Assembly: GCA_023398165.1 (NCBI GenBank)
Contig: JAEWSQ010000022.1
Coordinates: forward strand, 51,654-115,653
DNA from: Spirochaetota bacterium
GTDB taxonomy: Bacteria; Spirochaetota; Spirochaetia; Treponematales; Treponemataceae
Length of the DNA stretch: 64,000 bases
Reading direction: 5' to 3'
Positions 1 to 9,062 of this stretch are shown piece after piece. The notes under the pieces were generated by a model. That model had not been told where the DNA came from. It saw only the letters and a program-made list of their open reading frames with translations, and did not search any database. Made by a program: the position numbers and the translations under genes. Every line of letters starts with the position of its first letter. Position 1 is the stretch's first letter.

Positions 1-302
1 TAAATAGACGATTTAGGATATTTTTTATACGATAGTACCATCTCCCATTCAACGAAAATAATATTCCCGTCCATTACTGTATTATGAATACGGTATTCCA
101 GATCCCTTGATCGTTTTGCAAGCCGGTCTGTCATTGCAGAAAATTCCCTCATACCCCGAATTTCCTGTATAGAATCCTTAAAAAAAATGTCATCGTGATA
201 GTAGAGAAGCATTCCGCTCCACTCAATTACACCCTTTTCTTTGTAGACATTCTTCCATAACTCTGCAAGCTGTTCTGCACTGGTAATTCTATATTCGTTC
301 AG
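1..302 (-). CDS. NTF2-like (SnoaL-type) protein, partial, apparent CTG start
   Basis: The open frame runs off the left edge of the window, so only the first ~100 residues are seen. The order of elements (helix with LAELWKNVY, then GVIEWSGMLLYYHDDIFF, a helix, then a VEWEMVL strand) matches the small cone-shaped NTF2-like/SnoaL fold used by polyketide cyclase-like and ketosteroid isomerase-like proteins; substrate unknown. A good Shine-Dalgarno AAGGAG (about 310-315, minus strand) lies 7 nt before CTG at 300-302. An in-frame TAA lies five codons upstream of that CTG, and there is no ATG, GTG or TTG between the stop and the CTG. The first in-frame ATG is at residue 32, inside the predicted fold and without a comparable SD. 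The CTG start is therefore my best reading; the family call is by pattern only. Confidence 0.55.
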   Translation of the reverse strand, partial: MNEYRITSAEQLAELWKNVYKEKGVIEWSGMLLYYHDDIFFKDSIQEIRGMREFSAMTDRLAKRSRDLEYRIHNTVMDGNIIFVEWEMVLSYKKYPKSSI

Positions 303-440
303 GATAAGGCTCCTTTATTAGAAATTATTCTGCCGTTCAATACGTATAACAGTTTAGTTTCAGTCTATGGGTCAAGATGTCTTTTGTCAAGTTTGCACTT
401 GCTTCCGCAGCTTCTGCCCTTACAATCACAATGAATCAAT

Positions 441-485
441 AAAAAAACACGGTACCGCACTGTGTCAGCGTATACCGTGTTTTTA
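441..485 (-). terminator. Intrinsic terminator downstream of thrS
   Basis: A 12-bp stem (AAAAACACGGTA paired with TACCGTGTTTTT, arms about 443-454 and 473-484) with an 18-nt loop is flanked by an A-run on the left and a T-run on the right. It can terminate in both directions; on the minus strand it follows the thrS stop codon by about 30 bases. The stretch 303-440 between it and the left-edge gene holds nothing I recognise apart from that gene's SD. Confidence 0.8.
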
Positions 486-515
486 CTTACATTATGATCG
501 CCTGTTCAGGAAAGC

Positions 516-2264
516 TTAGACGGTAAGATCCTTACTCTCAATCTTGGCAAGAATCGATGCAATAAACTCGTCAACAGAAACAGCAGGCCTCTGTTCATTG
601 CCTCTTGTTCTGGGAGCCACTTTTCCTTCATCGACTTCTTTCTGACCGACTACAAGCATGTATGGAATTTTCTGAGTCTGAGCTTCACGGATTTTCGCAT
701 TCATGCGGTCATCGCGGAGGTCTGCAGCAGCTCTGATTCCCTCTTTCTTCAGGCGTTCAACAACAGAGGAGGCATAGTCGTCAAATGTGTGAGCAACGGG
801 AATGACCATAACCTGCTGGGGTGCAAGCCAGACAGGGAAGGCGCCTGCGTAGTTTTCAATGAGAATTCCAATAAACCGTTCCAATGAACCAAGAGCGGCT
901 CGGTGCAGCATTACGGGATTGTGTTTAGCATTGTCTTCACCTATGTACTCGGCATTGAGTCGTTCCTTTGACGGAAGCTGATAATCCACCTGGATGGTTC
1001 CGCACTGCCACTGGCGGCCGAGTGCATCGACAAGGGTGAACTCAAGTTTCGGTCCGTAGAATGCGCCTTCTCCCGGTGCAATTTCATAGGTAAGATTTGC
1101 TTTTTTACATGCATCTGCGAGCGCTGCTTCTGCGCGGTCCCAGGTTGCATCATCGCCTACGCGTTTTTCCGGTCTGGTTGAAAATTTTACAAGAATCGTG
1201 TCGGGATCGAATCCGAAGTCCCGGTACATGCTTTTTAAAAGTTCGCAGAACTTGGACACTTCACCGGGAATCTGTTCCTCGGTGCAGAAAATATGGCCGT
1301 CGTCCTGAACAAAGCCGCGAACCCTCATTATTCCGTGAAGGGATCCTGAAGGTTCATTACGCGTGCAGGAACCGAATTCTGATATTCGAAGAGGAAGATC
1401 GCGGTAGCTCTTAATTCCCTGGCGGAAAATTTCAATATGCCCCGGACAGTTCATCGGCTTTAGAGCGAACAGTCTCTTTTCACTTTCGGTAATGAACATA
1501 TTTTCGCGGTATTTAGCCCAATGGCCTGAGCGCTCCCATAGACTCTGGGGCATAACAAAGGGAGTGTTTACTTCCTGGTAGCCGTCTGCTCTGATTCTCT
1601 GGCGGACATAGTTCTGAATAGTAAGATAAATAATCCAGCCGTTATTGTGCCAGAATATTTCACCGGGGTTCTCATCATCAATATGCAGCAGATCGAGCTC
1701 CCGTGCTATCTTTCTATGATCGCGTCTCTCGGCTTCTTCAAGCATTTTTATGTGCGCCTCAAGCTCTGCAGGCTTTTTAAAACCGTAGCCGTAGATGCGG
1801 GTCAGCATAGGACGCTTTTCGTCGCCCCGCCAGTACGCACCTGCAATCTTTACCAGTTTAAAAGCCTGCGCATTAAGTTCTTTGGTTGATTCAACGTGGG
1901 GACCGCGGCAGAGATCGCGGAAATTCCCCTGCTCATAGACTGATATTACCTCTCCCTCCGGAAGCTCATTAATGAGTTCAATTTTCATGGACTGATCGGC
2001 AAAGAGTTTCTTTGCTTCTTCACGGCTTACCTCGCGGCGTACAAACTGCCTTCCTTCATTAATAATCTTTCTCATCAGACCTTCAACCGCTCTTAAATCA
2101 TCATTAGTAATTGGGCGGGGTAAAGCCATATCATAATAAAACCCGTCATCAATTGCCGGCCCTATGCCGAACTGTGTTCCGGGGAAAAGAGTATTCACCG
2201 CTTCTGCCATAATATGCGACAGCGAGTGCCGTACTGTTTCCAATTCTGTTTCAATTTTACTCAT
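516..2264 (-). CDS. thrS: Threonyl-tRNA synthetase (TGS-less form)
   Basis: Charges tRNA-Thr. The open frame extends upstream to 2423, but that extension lies in the T-box leader; the start at 2264 has a perfect AGGAGG 5 nt upstream and begins MSKIETELET, giving 582 aa. The protein starts directly with the editing (SAD) domain (HSLSH, about residues 13-17; later DLCRGPH supplies the Cys and His of the editing site) and lacks the N-terminal TGS domain seen in the 642-aa E. coli enzyme. The class II catalytic core follows (motif 2 region with TRNEPSGSLHGIMRVRGF, motif 3 near LHRAALGSLERF), then the anticodon-binding domain (WLAPQQVMVIPV). A short form of this kind is, from memory, usual in spirochaetes. 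Expression is expected to be controlled by the T-box leader just upstream. Confidence 0.97.
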   Translation of the reverse strand: MSKIETELETVRHSLSHIMAEAVNTLFPGTQFGIGPAIDDGFYYDMALPRPITNDDLRAVEGLMRKIINEGRQFVRREVSREEAKKLFADQSMKIELINELPEGEVISVYEQGNFRDLCRGPHVESTKELNAQAFKLVKIAGAYWRGDEKRPMLTRIYGYGFKKPAELEAHIKMLEEAERRDHRKIARELDLLHIDDENPGEIFWHNNGWIIYLTIQNYVRQRIRADGYQEVNTPFVMPQSLWERSGHWAKYRENMFITESEKRLFALKPMNCPGHIEIFRQGIKSYRDLPLRISEFGSCTRNEPSGSLHGIMRVRGFVQDDGHIFCTEEQIPGEVSKFCELLKSMYRDFGFDPDTILVKFSTRPEKRVGDDATWDRAEAALADACKKANLTYEIAPGEGAFYGPKLEFTLVDALGRQWQCGTIQVDYQLPSKERLNAEYIGEDNAKHNPVMLHRAALGSLERFIGILIENYAGAFPVWLAPQQVMVIPVAHTFDDYASSVVERLKKEGIRAAADLRDDRMNAKIREAQTQKIPYMLVVGQKEVDEGKVAPRTRGNEQRPAVSVDEFIASILAKIESKDLTV

Positions 2265-2626
2265 AAAAACCTCCTGCGCATCAGCACATACCTTGTAAAA
2301 GAGAATCTGTCCGCGCTGTTTAAAAAATAAAAAACCTTCAGACCATGCGTCATAGCCGATAATCGGACATAGTCCAAAAAAACGGCAAGGACGAAAGATC
2401 CAAAGGTTCCTCCGCGGTTCCACCCTGCTTCAAAACGCCGCGACAGCGTCTGCGCTCATCGTCTGTAACGTAGACATCCGGTTTTAAATACTTGCTATTT
2501 TTTAGCGTTCCTCAAAACAGCTCGGGAGTGGTCTTCGTTCCGGTCTTTACGCAGGGATACTCTCAGTCTCGGTATCCTCTTCCTGTGCGCAGGTAGTCCG
2601 TCTACTTGTCTCCGTCAAAGCCTCTA
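2265..2626 (-). promoter_or_regulatory. T-box riboswitch (tRNA-Thr-sensing leader) of thrS
   Basis: The leader contains the T-box consensus AGGGTGGAACCGCGG (2412-2426). Stem I carries an AGTAG loop-E type segment on its 5' side and GAAGACCA on its 3' side, which places a Thr codon ACC at 2530-2532 as specifier, followed by the usual purine. A competing terminator can form when CCTTGC (2385-2390) pairs with GCAGGG (2423-2428, overlapping the T-box), followed by seven U (2376-2382). Uncharged tRNA-Thr should pair with the specifier and with the T-box bulge and favour read-through. About 110 nt separate the terminator from the thrS start. The spurious N-terminal extension of the thrS frame lies in this leader. 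Confidence 0.9.
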
Positions 2627-2632
2627 TTTATT

Positions 2633-2661
2633 AGAATATAACTCCCTCTTCTTTGTGTCAA
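2633..2661 (-). promoter_or_regulatory. Promoter of the T-box/thrS transcript
   Basis: On the minus strand TTGACA (2656-2661) and TATTCT (2633-2638) are separated by 17 bp, a near-consensus housekeeping promoter. It would start the leader near 2626, shortly after the stop codon of the upstream hybrid kinase gene. Confidence 0.75.
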
Positions 2662-2692
2662 GAGACCTCAGATAACAGCATTTTAATCAATT

Positions 2693-4276
2693 TCATGCTT
2701 CGTTTTTCAAGACTTCCTGCAGAACTGCTGACAGAGAGTTCATGGAAAAAGGTTTCTCTATAAAATGTACTTTTTCATGAGTAAGACCATAATGATCAAT
2801 AATATCAGCTGTATAACCTGACATAAGCAGAACCCTGATATGCGGATAAAAAAACTGAATTTTTTTAGCAAGGTCGCGCCCGTTCATTTCAGGCATAATG
2901 ATGTCGGTCATTAAAATGTCTATTAAGCCGGAATTTGAGTGAGCCAGAGTAAGAGCATCTTTCGGATTATCGGCAGTTATCACAGAAAAACCCATCCGCT
3001 TAAGCAGTGTCTCGGCTATTTCCAGTATCATAGGTTCATCTTCAACAAGAAGAACAGTAACATTGTCATACGTAATAAGAGCCTGCTCGGTTCTGATGTC
3101 ATCTTTTTTCTTTTCATCAAAGCAGCGGGGGAGAAATATCTTCATTGTTGTTCCTTTACCCTCTTCGCTGACGACATCCACAAATCCCTTATTCTGTTTA
3201 ACCGCGCCGTACACAGTTGCAAGACCTAATCCTGTCCCCTTTCCCTTTTCCTTAGTTGTAAAAAAAGGTTCAAACAGAGAGGCCTTTACTGCATCGCTCA
3301 TCCCGCAGCCGTTGTCTTTTATAGAAAGCAAAACATAGTCTCCGCCGGAAATTCTCTCATAATTGTTATAAAAATCATTTTGAAACGTAATATTATCTGT
3401 TTCTATGGTAATTGTTCCTGTTCCCTGTATTGCATCACGGGCATTAATACAGAGGTTTAGGAGAATTTGATCCAGCTGGGAAGTATCAATTACTACATTC
3501 CACACATTTTTTCCGGGTTTCCATTGTAGAGTAATCTGTTCGTCTATAAGCCTGTGAAGCATTTTAAGCATCAGCTCTACTTCATCATTTATTGCAATGA
3601 CTGACGGTTTAACCATCTGTTTTCTTGCAAAAGCAAGAAGCTGTCTTGTTAAGTCGCTCGACCGCAATGCTGCTTTTTTTATCTCAAACAGCTCCTTGTG
3701 AATAGGAGTTCCATCTTCCGTCATCTCCAATGCCAGTTCGGTATGTCCAAGAATCGCTCCGAGCATATTATTAAAATCATGCGCTATTCCGCCGGCGAGA
3801 CGTCCCATCGAATCTATTTTTTGATTTTGAATGAGCTGCTGCTGGAGCCTTTCATTTTCCTCATTTGATTCCCTCAATTTACGTGAAGTATTTATTCCTG
3901 AGAGAATTCTTTCCAACGACAAGGGGAGCAGGTCTAAAAAGTCTGTATCTTTTATAAGATAATCAGATGCTCCGTTTTTCATCATATTCACGGCAAGTTT
4001 TTCATCACCCTGCCCCGTCATGATTATAAATGAAACTGAAGCTTCCCTTGTATTCACTTCTTTCATAACTTCCATACCTGTCATATCCGGAAGTTTTTGA
4101 TCAAGAAGAACTACATCCGGTTTTTCATGTAGAATAGTTTCTATACCGGTTGAACCATCAGCTGCAGAAACAACATTGTAACCCTCTTTTCCCAGCCTTT
4201 TTAAAATTAATTCGCGTAAAACATCATCATCATCAATAATAAGTATTTTATACAGGGAACCTTTCTTGCCGGACAT
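2693..4276 (-). CDS. Hybrid histidine kinase, REC-HisKA-HATPase-REC
   Basis: Cytoplasmic phosphorelay protein with no membrane segment. Order of domains: receiver (about 8-125, acidic pocket DDDD, phospho-acceptor D59), a short coiled linker (130-155), HisKA with the H-box GGIAHDFNN (H166), HATPase_c (N-box NLCINARDA, DNGCGM, and KGKGTGLGLATVYG), then a second receiver with VLLVEDEP and acceptor D458, ending with the EKPF lysine motif. With its N-terminal receiver it can take phosphate from another kinase as well as autophosphorylate. It lies 8 bp downstream of a single-domain response regulator, which itself overlaps a PAS kinase gene, so the three are very likely one operon and relay. Output unknown; neither receiver has a DNA-binding domain. 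Confidence 0.92.
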   Translation of the reverse strand: MSGKKGSLYKILIIDDDDVLRELILKRLGKEGYNVVSAADGSTGIETILHEKPDVVLLDQKLPDMTGMEVMKEVNTREASVSFIIMTGQGDEKLAVNMMKNGASDYLIKDTDFLDLLPLSLERILSGINTSRKLRESNEENERLQQQLIQNQKIDSMGRLAGGIAHDFNNMLGAILGHTELALEMTEDGTPIHKELFEIKKAALRSSDLTRQLLAFARKQMVKPSVIAINDEVELMLKMLHRLIDEQITLQWKPGKNVWNVVIDTSQLDQILLNLCINARDAIQGTGTITIETDNITFQNDFYNNYERISGGDYVLLSIKDNGCGMSDAVKASLFEPFFTTKEKGKGTGLGLATVYGAVKQNKGFVDVVSEEGKGTTMKIFLPRCFDEKKKDDIRTEQALITYDNVTVLLVEDEPMILEIAETLLKRMGFSVITADNPKDALTLAHSNSGLIDILMTDIIMPEMNGRDLAKKIQFFYPHIRVLLMSGYTADIIDHYGLTHEKVHFIEKPFSMNSLSAVLQEVLKNEA

Positions 4277-4284
4277 ACACCCTC

Positions 4285-4764
4285 CTAGGCTGTACCATTT
4301 ATTGATGGTACTTTAACAATGGTTAGAAAAAGTCCCAGTTTATGAACGGCATCTACAAAACTTTCATACGCTACCGGTTTTGTAATGTAGCTGCTGCATC
4401 CTATTTCATGACATTTTGCTACTTCCCTTGGGTCATCTGTGGTTGTAAGCATGATAACAGGAATTTTTTTTAAGCTGCTGTCTCCCTTAATTTTTTTTAA
4501 AACCTCAATGCCGTCTAAGCCCGGCATACGAATATCAAGTAATAATACATACGCATTGCCGTCAATGAGATGAGGAGAATCGCCTTCTTTACAGAGAAAA
4601 TTTAGAGCCTCTGTGCCGTCGCTAAAACGTATTATACTGTTTATTATGCCAGCTCTCCGCAGGTTCTTCTGAACAAGCTCTGCATGACCGTCGTCATCTT
4701 CTGCGATTAAAATAGTTATTTCCTGATTCGTCATTTGCTGGTCTTCCTTTACTGCAGTCTTCAT
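4285..4764 (-). CDS. Single-domain response regulator (Rcp1/CheY-like)
   Basis: 159 aa consisting of one receiver domain: acidic pocket AEDDD (about 21-25), phospho-acceptor D77 in LLLDIRMP, a TTT switch region and the conserved lysine in ITKPV. The EDDDGHAELVQKNLRR opening resembles the Rcp1 group that partners PAS/phytochrome-type kinases. Its ATG overlaps the stop of the upstream kinase as ATGA, which implies translational coupling and cognate pairing; SD AAGGAG lies 8 nt upstream, so the start at 4764 is preferred over the internal Met 11. It lacks an output domain and probably passes phosphate onward or binds a partner protein. Confidence 0.92.
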   Translation of the reverse strand: MKTAVKEDQQMTNQEITILIAEDDDGHAELVQKNLRRAGIINSIIRFSDGTEALNFLCKEGDSPHLIDGNAYVLLLDIRMPGLDGIEVLKKIKGDSSLKKIPVIMLTTTDDPREVAKCHEIGCSSYITKPVAYESFVDAVHKLGLFLTIVKVPSINGTA

Positions 4765-7223
4765 GCATCGTTCTCCTTAACAGCGGGTAATGAGACAGAA
4801 AAAATACTGCCCTCTCCCGGTTTCGATGATACAGAAATATCACCTCCCATTCGGCTAAGAATCTGCCGAACCATCGTCAGCCCCAGCCCCTCTCCCTCTG
4901 CCTTTTTTGAATTCACACGGTAAAATAATTCAAATATTTTATCTATATACTCTTTTTCAATTCCTATACCGTTATCTTCAATAGTGTATACTGCATAATC
5001 ACCGCGCTGCTCACCCCGAACCATAATTAATCCTTCAACTTCGTTTCTGCTGTATTTAACCGCATTATCAATTATATTGGAAAAAACCTGAGTAACCTGA
5101 ACATAATCTCCCATACAGGAGGGAAGATTTTCATACTTTAAAGTTATACCTTTCTCATTCAGGCGAAAGGCGAAAGAAGATGCTATCATTTCCATTATTT
5201 TATACATATCTACTATTGTGATCTGCAGAGACACCTTTCCTGCCCTGGAGAGCTTTAAAAGAGATTTTAAAAGATTATCCATTTGGCGTGTACTGGATCT
5301 TATTCTATAAATAGATTTTTCCATATCTGCGAATTCGGCTTTACAGGTTTCTTCAATTGATGAAGGATCTGGTTTATTTTCCATTAAACCTATAAGCGTA
5401 TGAATTGACAATTCCAGTTCTCTGCTGAATCCGTCAACATTCACGAGCGGTGAACGGAGATCATGAGAGGCAACATATAACAGCTGCTCAAGCTCTTTAT
5501 TTTTTGATTCAAGCTGCCTTTGTGCTGCTTCTTTTGCTATCTCTGCCTGTTTTCTCTCTGTAATATCAATAAAAAATACGGCAAATTTTCCTTTTTCCGG
5601 GGAGAAAACAAAGGTATCAAAGTATTTGCCTAATTCACGCGCATAATTTTGATACGCTGTCGATTCTCCTGTTTGCGAAACCCTGCCGTAAGTGTCAATC
5701 CAATACTGCTCTATTCCGGGCATCATCTCTTTTATAGTGTGTCCTATATAATCATCCCCCTTCACACCGGTGAGTTTTTCAAACATAGGATTTAATTCTA
5801 TGTAGCGGTAGTCAACAGGTTTTCCTTTTTCATCATAGATCATTTCGTGCAGTGCAAAGCCTGCATTCATGTTTTCAAAAAGCATACGGTAGCGCTTTTC
5901 ACTCTCTTTAAGTTTTTGCTCCGATTGGATGCGCTGCGTTATATCCCTAGCTGCCGCAAAAATAAGGTTTCCTCTGGGATGAGAGCGCCACTCAATATAG
6001 CGGTATGAACCGTCACTGCAGCGGTAGCGGTTTGTAAAATTTAGGACATCATTTCCCCTGCCCAGATCCGCCATGGTATTGAGCGTATCCTGTATATCAT
6101 CGGGGTGTATGAATTCAATAAACTTTCTTGCATTTAGATCTTCATTCGAGTAGCCGAGAATGGTACTCCAGGCATTGTTGGTTTTTATAAAATTACCTTC
6201 AAGATCAGCTATACACAAAAGATCAAGGTTTACAGAGAAAAATGACTCCATTTCTTCGGTGGCTTCTTTTTGTTTTTTCAGACTTCGTGATAAGCGTAAA
6301 AGAACATAGAGAAGTATGAGTGAAAACATAGATGCGCAAAAAATGAAAACCGCAATACTCGTCTGTAAAGATCTTTGAAGCTGCTTTTGCTCGGTTACAT
6401 CTAAGAAGCTGCCCACGATACCGGCAGCTTCACCATTAGAATCATAATACACCTGCTTGCTTACAATTACCGGTCTTTTTGTTCCTTCCTTGTCGGTTAT
6501 GACATCTTCATATTCTGTGTATGCCGGATTGTCCATTAGTTCAATATCTTTTTGATGATTTATCTCACCCGATTTTCCCGGGAGTACTTCGTAGTCAGTC
6601 AGTCCTTTAATATCATCTGTTTTCAGCCCCATGATGTCTGTATATCTCTCATTACAACCTAAATACCTGCCCTCACTGTCTTTAACATAGACAGATACCG
6701 GAATGGCATTAAAAAGGGATTCCTGGAAAAGAGTCCTGTTTAGTAAAGCATCTTCAATACTTTTTCTTTCAGTAATATCGAGAACAGTAAACGTAACCCC
6801 CATCTCCAGATTAGTTTGATCAAGAGGGGTTGAGGAAAGAAGCACATTTCGTATACTTCCGTCCTTGCGCAGCCATCTTGTTTCTACAGAACCTGTTCCC
6901 TTCTCTGCAATCTGGCGGTATTTTTCTGTTCCAACATACTCGTACTCCTCTTGAGTAGGATATAAGATTCCGGCATCTTTCCCGATTAGTTCTTCTCTTG
7001 TATACCCGGTTAAATCCAGAATATAATCATTTACCTGTATTATGACCCTGTTTCTAACAAGACCGATGCCGGCCGGAGCGCACTGTAAAATACTCTCAAG
7101 CACTTTTTCGCTTGGGGCAGAACGTGTATCTTGAGCTGTGATAATTCCTGCGGTAATCAGCATGCACATGAAAAATGCACATGCTTTCATTTTGCGGTAC
7201 ATCGAACCTTGATGCTCGCTCAT
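4761..7223 (-). CDS. PAS-domain sensor histidine kinase
   Basis: 820 aa. A hydrophobic N-terminal segment (about 12-30, signal anchor) is followed by two PAS-like domains (40-155 and 165-280, each ending in a D(I/V)TE motif), a transmembrane helix (about 288-309), two more PAS domains (320-435, 440-560), HisKA with VASHDLRSPL (H587) and HATPase_c (N-box NIIDNAVKYS, DNGIGI, GEGLGLTMV). If both hydrophobic segments span the membrane, PAS 1 and 2 would be periplasmic and PAS 3 and 4 cytoplasmic, so two compartments could be sensed; this topology is inferred. AGGAGG lies 5 nt before the start. The gene heads a coupled set with a response regulator and a hybrid kinase. Confidence 0.92.
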   Translation of the reverse strand: MSEHQGSMYRKMKACAFFMCMLITAGIITAQDTRSAPSEKVLESILQCAPAGIGLVRNRVIIQVNDYILDLTGYTREELIGKDAGILYPTQEEYEYVGTEKYRQIAEKGTGSVETRWLRKDGSIRNVLLSSTPLDQTNLEMGVTFTVLDITERKSIEDALLNRTLFQESLFNAIPVSVYVKDSEGRYLGCNERYTDIMGLKTDDIKGLTDYEVLPGKSGEINHQKDIELMDNPAYTEYEDVITDKEGTKRPVIVSKQVYYDSNGEAAGIVGSFLDVTEQKQLQRSLQTSIAVFIFCASMFSLILLYVLLRLSRSLKKQKEATEEMESFFSVNLDLLCIADLEGNFIKTNNAWSTILGYSNEDLNARKFIEFIHPDDIQDTLNTMADLGRGNDVLNFTNRYRCSDGSYRYIEWRSHPRGNLIFAAARDITQRIQSEQKLKESEKRYRMLFENMNAGFALHEMIYDEKGKPVDYRYIELNPMFEKLTGVKGDDYIGHTIKEMMPGIEQYWIDTYGRVSQTGESTAYQNYARELGKYFDTFVFSPEKGKFAVFFIDITERKQAEIAKEAAQRQLESKNKELEQLLYVASHDLRSPLVNVDGFSRELELSIHTLIGLMENKPDPSSIEETCKAEFADMEKSIYRIRSSTRQMDNLLKSLLKLSRAGKVSLQITIVDMYKIMEMIASSFAFRLNEKGITLKYENLPSCMGDYVQVTQVFSNIIDNAVKYSRNEVEGLIMVRGEQRGDYAVYTIEDNGIGIEKEYIDKIFELFYRVNSKKAEGEGLGLTMVRQILSRMGGDISVSSKPGEGSIFSVSLPAVKENDA

Positions 7224-7358
7224 GCTGCCTCCTGAACTGTTTTCCGGCAGAAAGACTGTTTCTTCTGAAACGTAAGTGCATAGTCTGCAATAAGTACATG
7301 GTAAATCAGGAAAACAAAGATGTCAAACAAGAACCGTCAGCTATTTGTAAATACTTAA

Positions 7359-8981
7359 TTATATAGCCCGTATAGATTCATCAAGAGCTTTGAACACAGA
7401 ATCGCTTTGTTTCCCAAGATCCCTTACACCGTTTGTATGAACAGTAATACTGTTATAATTCTGTGTAATGCTCTCAAGGCTTGACAGCGTGCGGAGACTT
7501 TTTTCATTTATATTTTTTATTGACGCCGTATTATGTTCAATCATCTCATTAATTTTTAATATTGAATTTGACATCTCTTTAGATGCGGAAACAACCTCGG
7601 AAACAGAAGAGTTAATATCGGCTGTACCGGAAGCAAGATTGTTCATTCCGGCTAAAATATCGTTAAATACAGAAGTGGTATGCTCGATCCCTGCCGATAT
7701 TCCTTTAAATGCAGAGTCTATATTTGTATTAGCTTTCTCAGCCTTGCTTATTTCTTTGAAAAGATTGTTAAGACCGTCAGATATTGTCTTTGTATTGGCG
7801 GCTGTCTCTTCTGCAAGATGGCGTATTTCCTCTGCAACGACGGCAAAACCCTTTCCGCTTTCCCCGGCATGAGCCGCTTCGATGGCCGCATTCATTGCAA
7901 GAATATTTGTCTGATCAGATATTGAAGTGATAACCGAAACTACATCCTGCAATGCGGTTCCGCTTGAAATGAGAGAATCCACCGTTGAAGCCGAATCCTG
8001 AACACTTTGAATTCCGTCAGAAATACTTTTTGCAAGAGATTCAACACTGTCCCTCGTTTTAATGCATACCTCTTTTATAGATCCTATTGAGGCAGTCATT
8101 TCCGCAACAGCTGATGAAGAGTGCATTGTTTTTGACAAGTACTGCTCGGTGGAATGCGACAGCACTGCCGCCGAACGGGAAACCTCTTCATTCGCTGATG
8201 CAGTACTCGAGACATCATTGCGCAGAGAATTAACATCTACGCGCATTGTTTCAATTCCCTTTCCTATGACGGATGCTGCATTCGTCATAGACTCTGCTTC
8301 CTTCATTAAGGTTTCCCCCGTTTGTAGACCGGAACGTGCGGTATCCAGAGCAGACTTTATACGTTCAACCTTTCCGGCGGATTCATCTGCGTCAGAACGC
8401 AGCATAACCGCATAATTTTCCACAATGCTGATAAGGGAATATGAAAGCACTCCCGTTGTTAAAAGCCCCATAGTACTGTTGATAATTCCTGTAGAAGAAG
8501 TAGCATCGAGAGCGGGGCCGGCATCACGGACTATAGCCCATACTATCCAGTTGGTAGACGCAAAAAGAAATGTTACAAAAATCACGTGCCATTTCTTTCC
8601 AAATACCGCTACATAGACTATGAGATAGGGCATATAAAAGATGTAGGTAGAGAATGCTGTCTCGGGAGCCGCAGGACCGTTTATCATGCGCAGTAATATC
8701 GTGACGATTATTGTAGGCACTGCATAAGACCATACGGCAAGATTTAAACTGCCCGTCCTCAGAAAACACAAGCTTATGATGACAAGTACACTAATTGCCA
8801 GGGCACCAATATAACCTTTCTTTGCAAGATCAGGCGATATAGGCATAACCGTATATAAAAGGAATAATAGCGAAAGCAATATCAGCATTAATCCGCTGTA
8901 GTATAGAAATACACGGGCCTTCCGCTTTGTAATGAAATCCTTATTATCAAACTTTGAAAGAAAAAACCGGGAAATTATCAT
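7359..8981 (-). CDS. Methyl-accepting chemotaxis protein, multi-TM sensor
   Basis: 540 aa. The N-terminal ~190 residues contain about six hydrophobic helices (for example 28-46, 57-74, 82-97, 111-128, 133-150, 168-186) with no large periplasmic loop, so the sensor is membrane-embedded. The remainder is a cytoplasmic signalling domain with the hairpin tip DQTNILAMNAAIEAAHAGESGKGF, which contacts CheA/CheW. There is no recognisable HAMP domain. The gene is transcribed alone from a strong promoter overlapped by a palindrome (9010-9038). A ligand cannot be named. The 135 bp between its stop and the downstream kinase gene hold no recognisable terminator. Confidence 0.9.
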   Translation of the reverse strand: MIISRFFLSKFDNKDFITKRKARVFLYYSGLMLILLSLLFLLYTVMPISPDLAKKGYIGALAISVLVIISLCFLRTGSLNLAVWSYAVPTIIVTILLRMINGPAAPETAFSTYIFYMPYLIVYVAVFGKKWHVIFVTFLFASTNWIVWAIVRDAGPALDATSSTGIINSTMGLLTTGVLSYSLISIVENYAVMLRSDADESAGKVERIKSALDTARSGLQTGETLMKEAESMTNAASVIGKGIETMRVDVNSLRNDVSSTASANEEVSRSAAVLSHSTEQYLSKTMHSSSAVAEMTASIGSIKEVCIKTRDSVESLAKSISDGIQSVQDSASTVDSLISSGTALQDVVSVITSISDQTNILAMNAAIEAAHAGESGKGFAVVAEEIRHLAEETAANTKTISDGLNNLFKEISKAEKANTNIDSAFKGISAGIEHTTSVFNDILAGMNNLASGTADINSSVSEVVSASKEMSNSILKINEMIEHNTASIKNINEKSLRTLSSLESITQNYNSITVHTNGVRDLGKQSDSVFKALDESIRAI

Positions 8982-9009
8982 CTCTCCTCCATTTATGCAT
9001 TATCTCAAA

Positions 9010-9038
9010 ATTATAGAGTAGCTCTATAATGACGTCAA
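9010..9038 (-). promoter_or_regulatory. Promoter with palindromic operator for the chemoreceptor gene
   Basis: On the minus strand TTGACG (9033-9038) and TATAAT (9010-9015) are spaced by 17 bp. A perfect inverted repeat ATTATAGAG-tag-CTCTATAAT (9010-9018 and 9022-9030) covers the -10 box and most of the spacer, the typical position of a repressor site. The binding protein is unknown. Confidence 0.6.
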
Positions 9039-9062
9039 GCATTTTTCTTTTCTATGTACAGT

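Noticed and set aside
2265..2423. N-terminal extension of ThrS (53 extra residues)
   Set aside because: It lies in the T-box leader and its terminator; the start at 2264 has a perfect SD.
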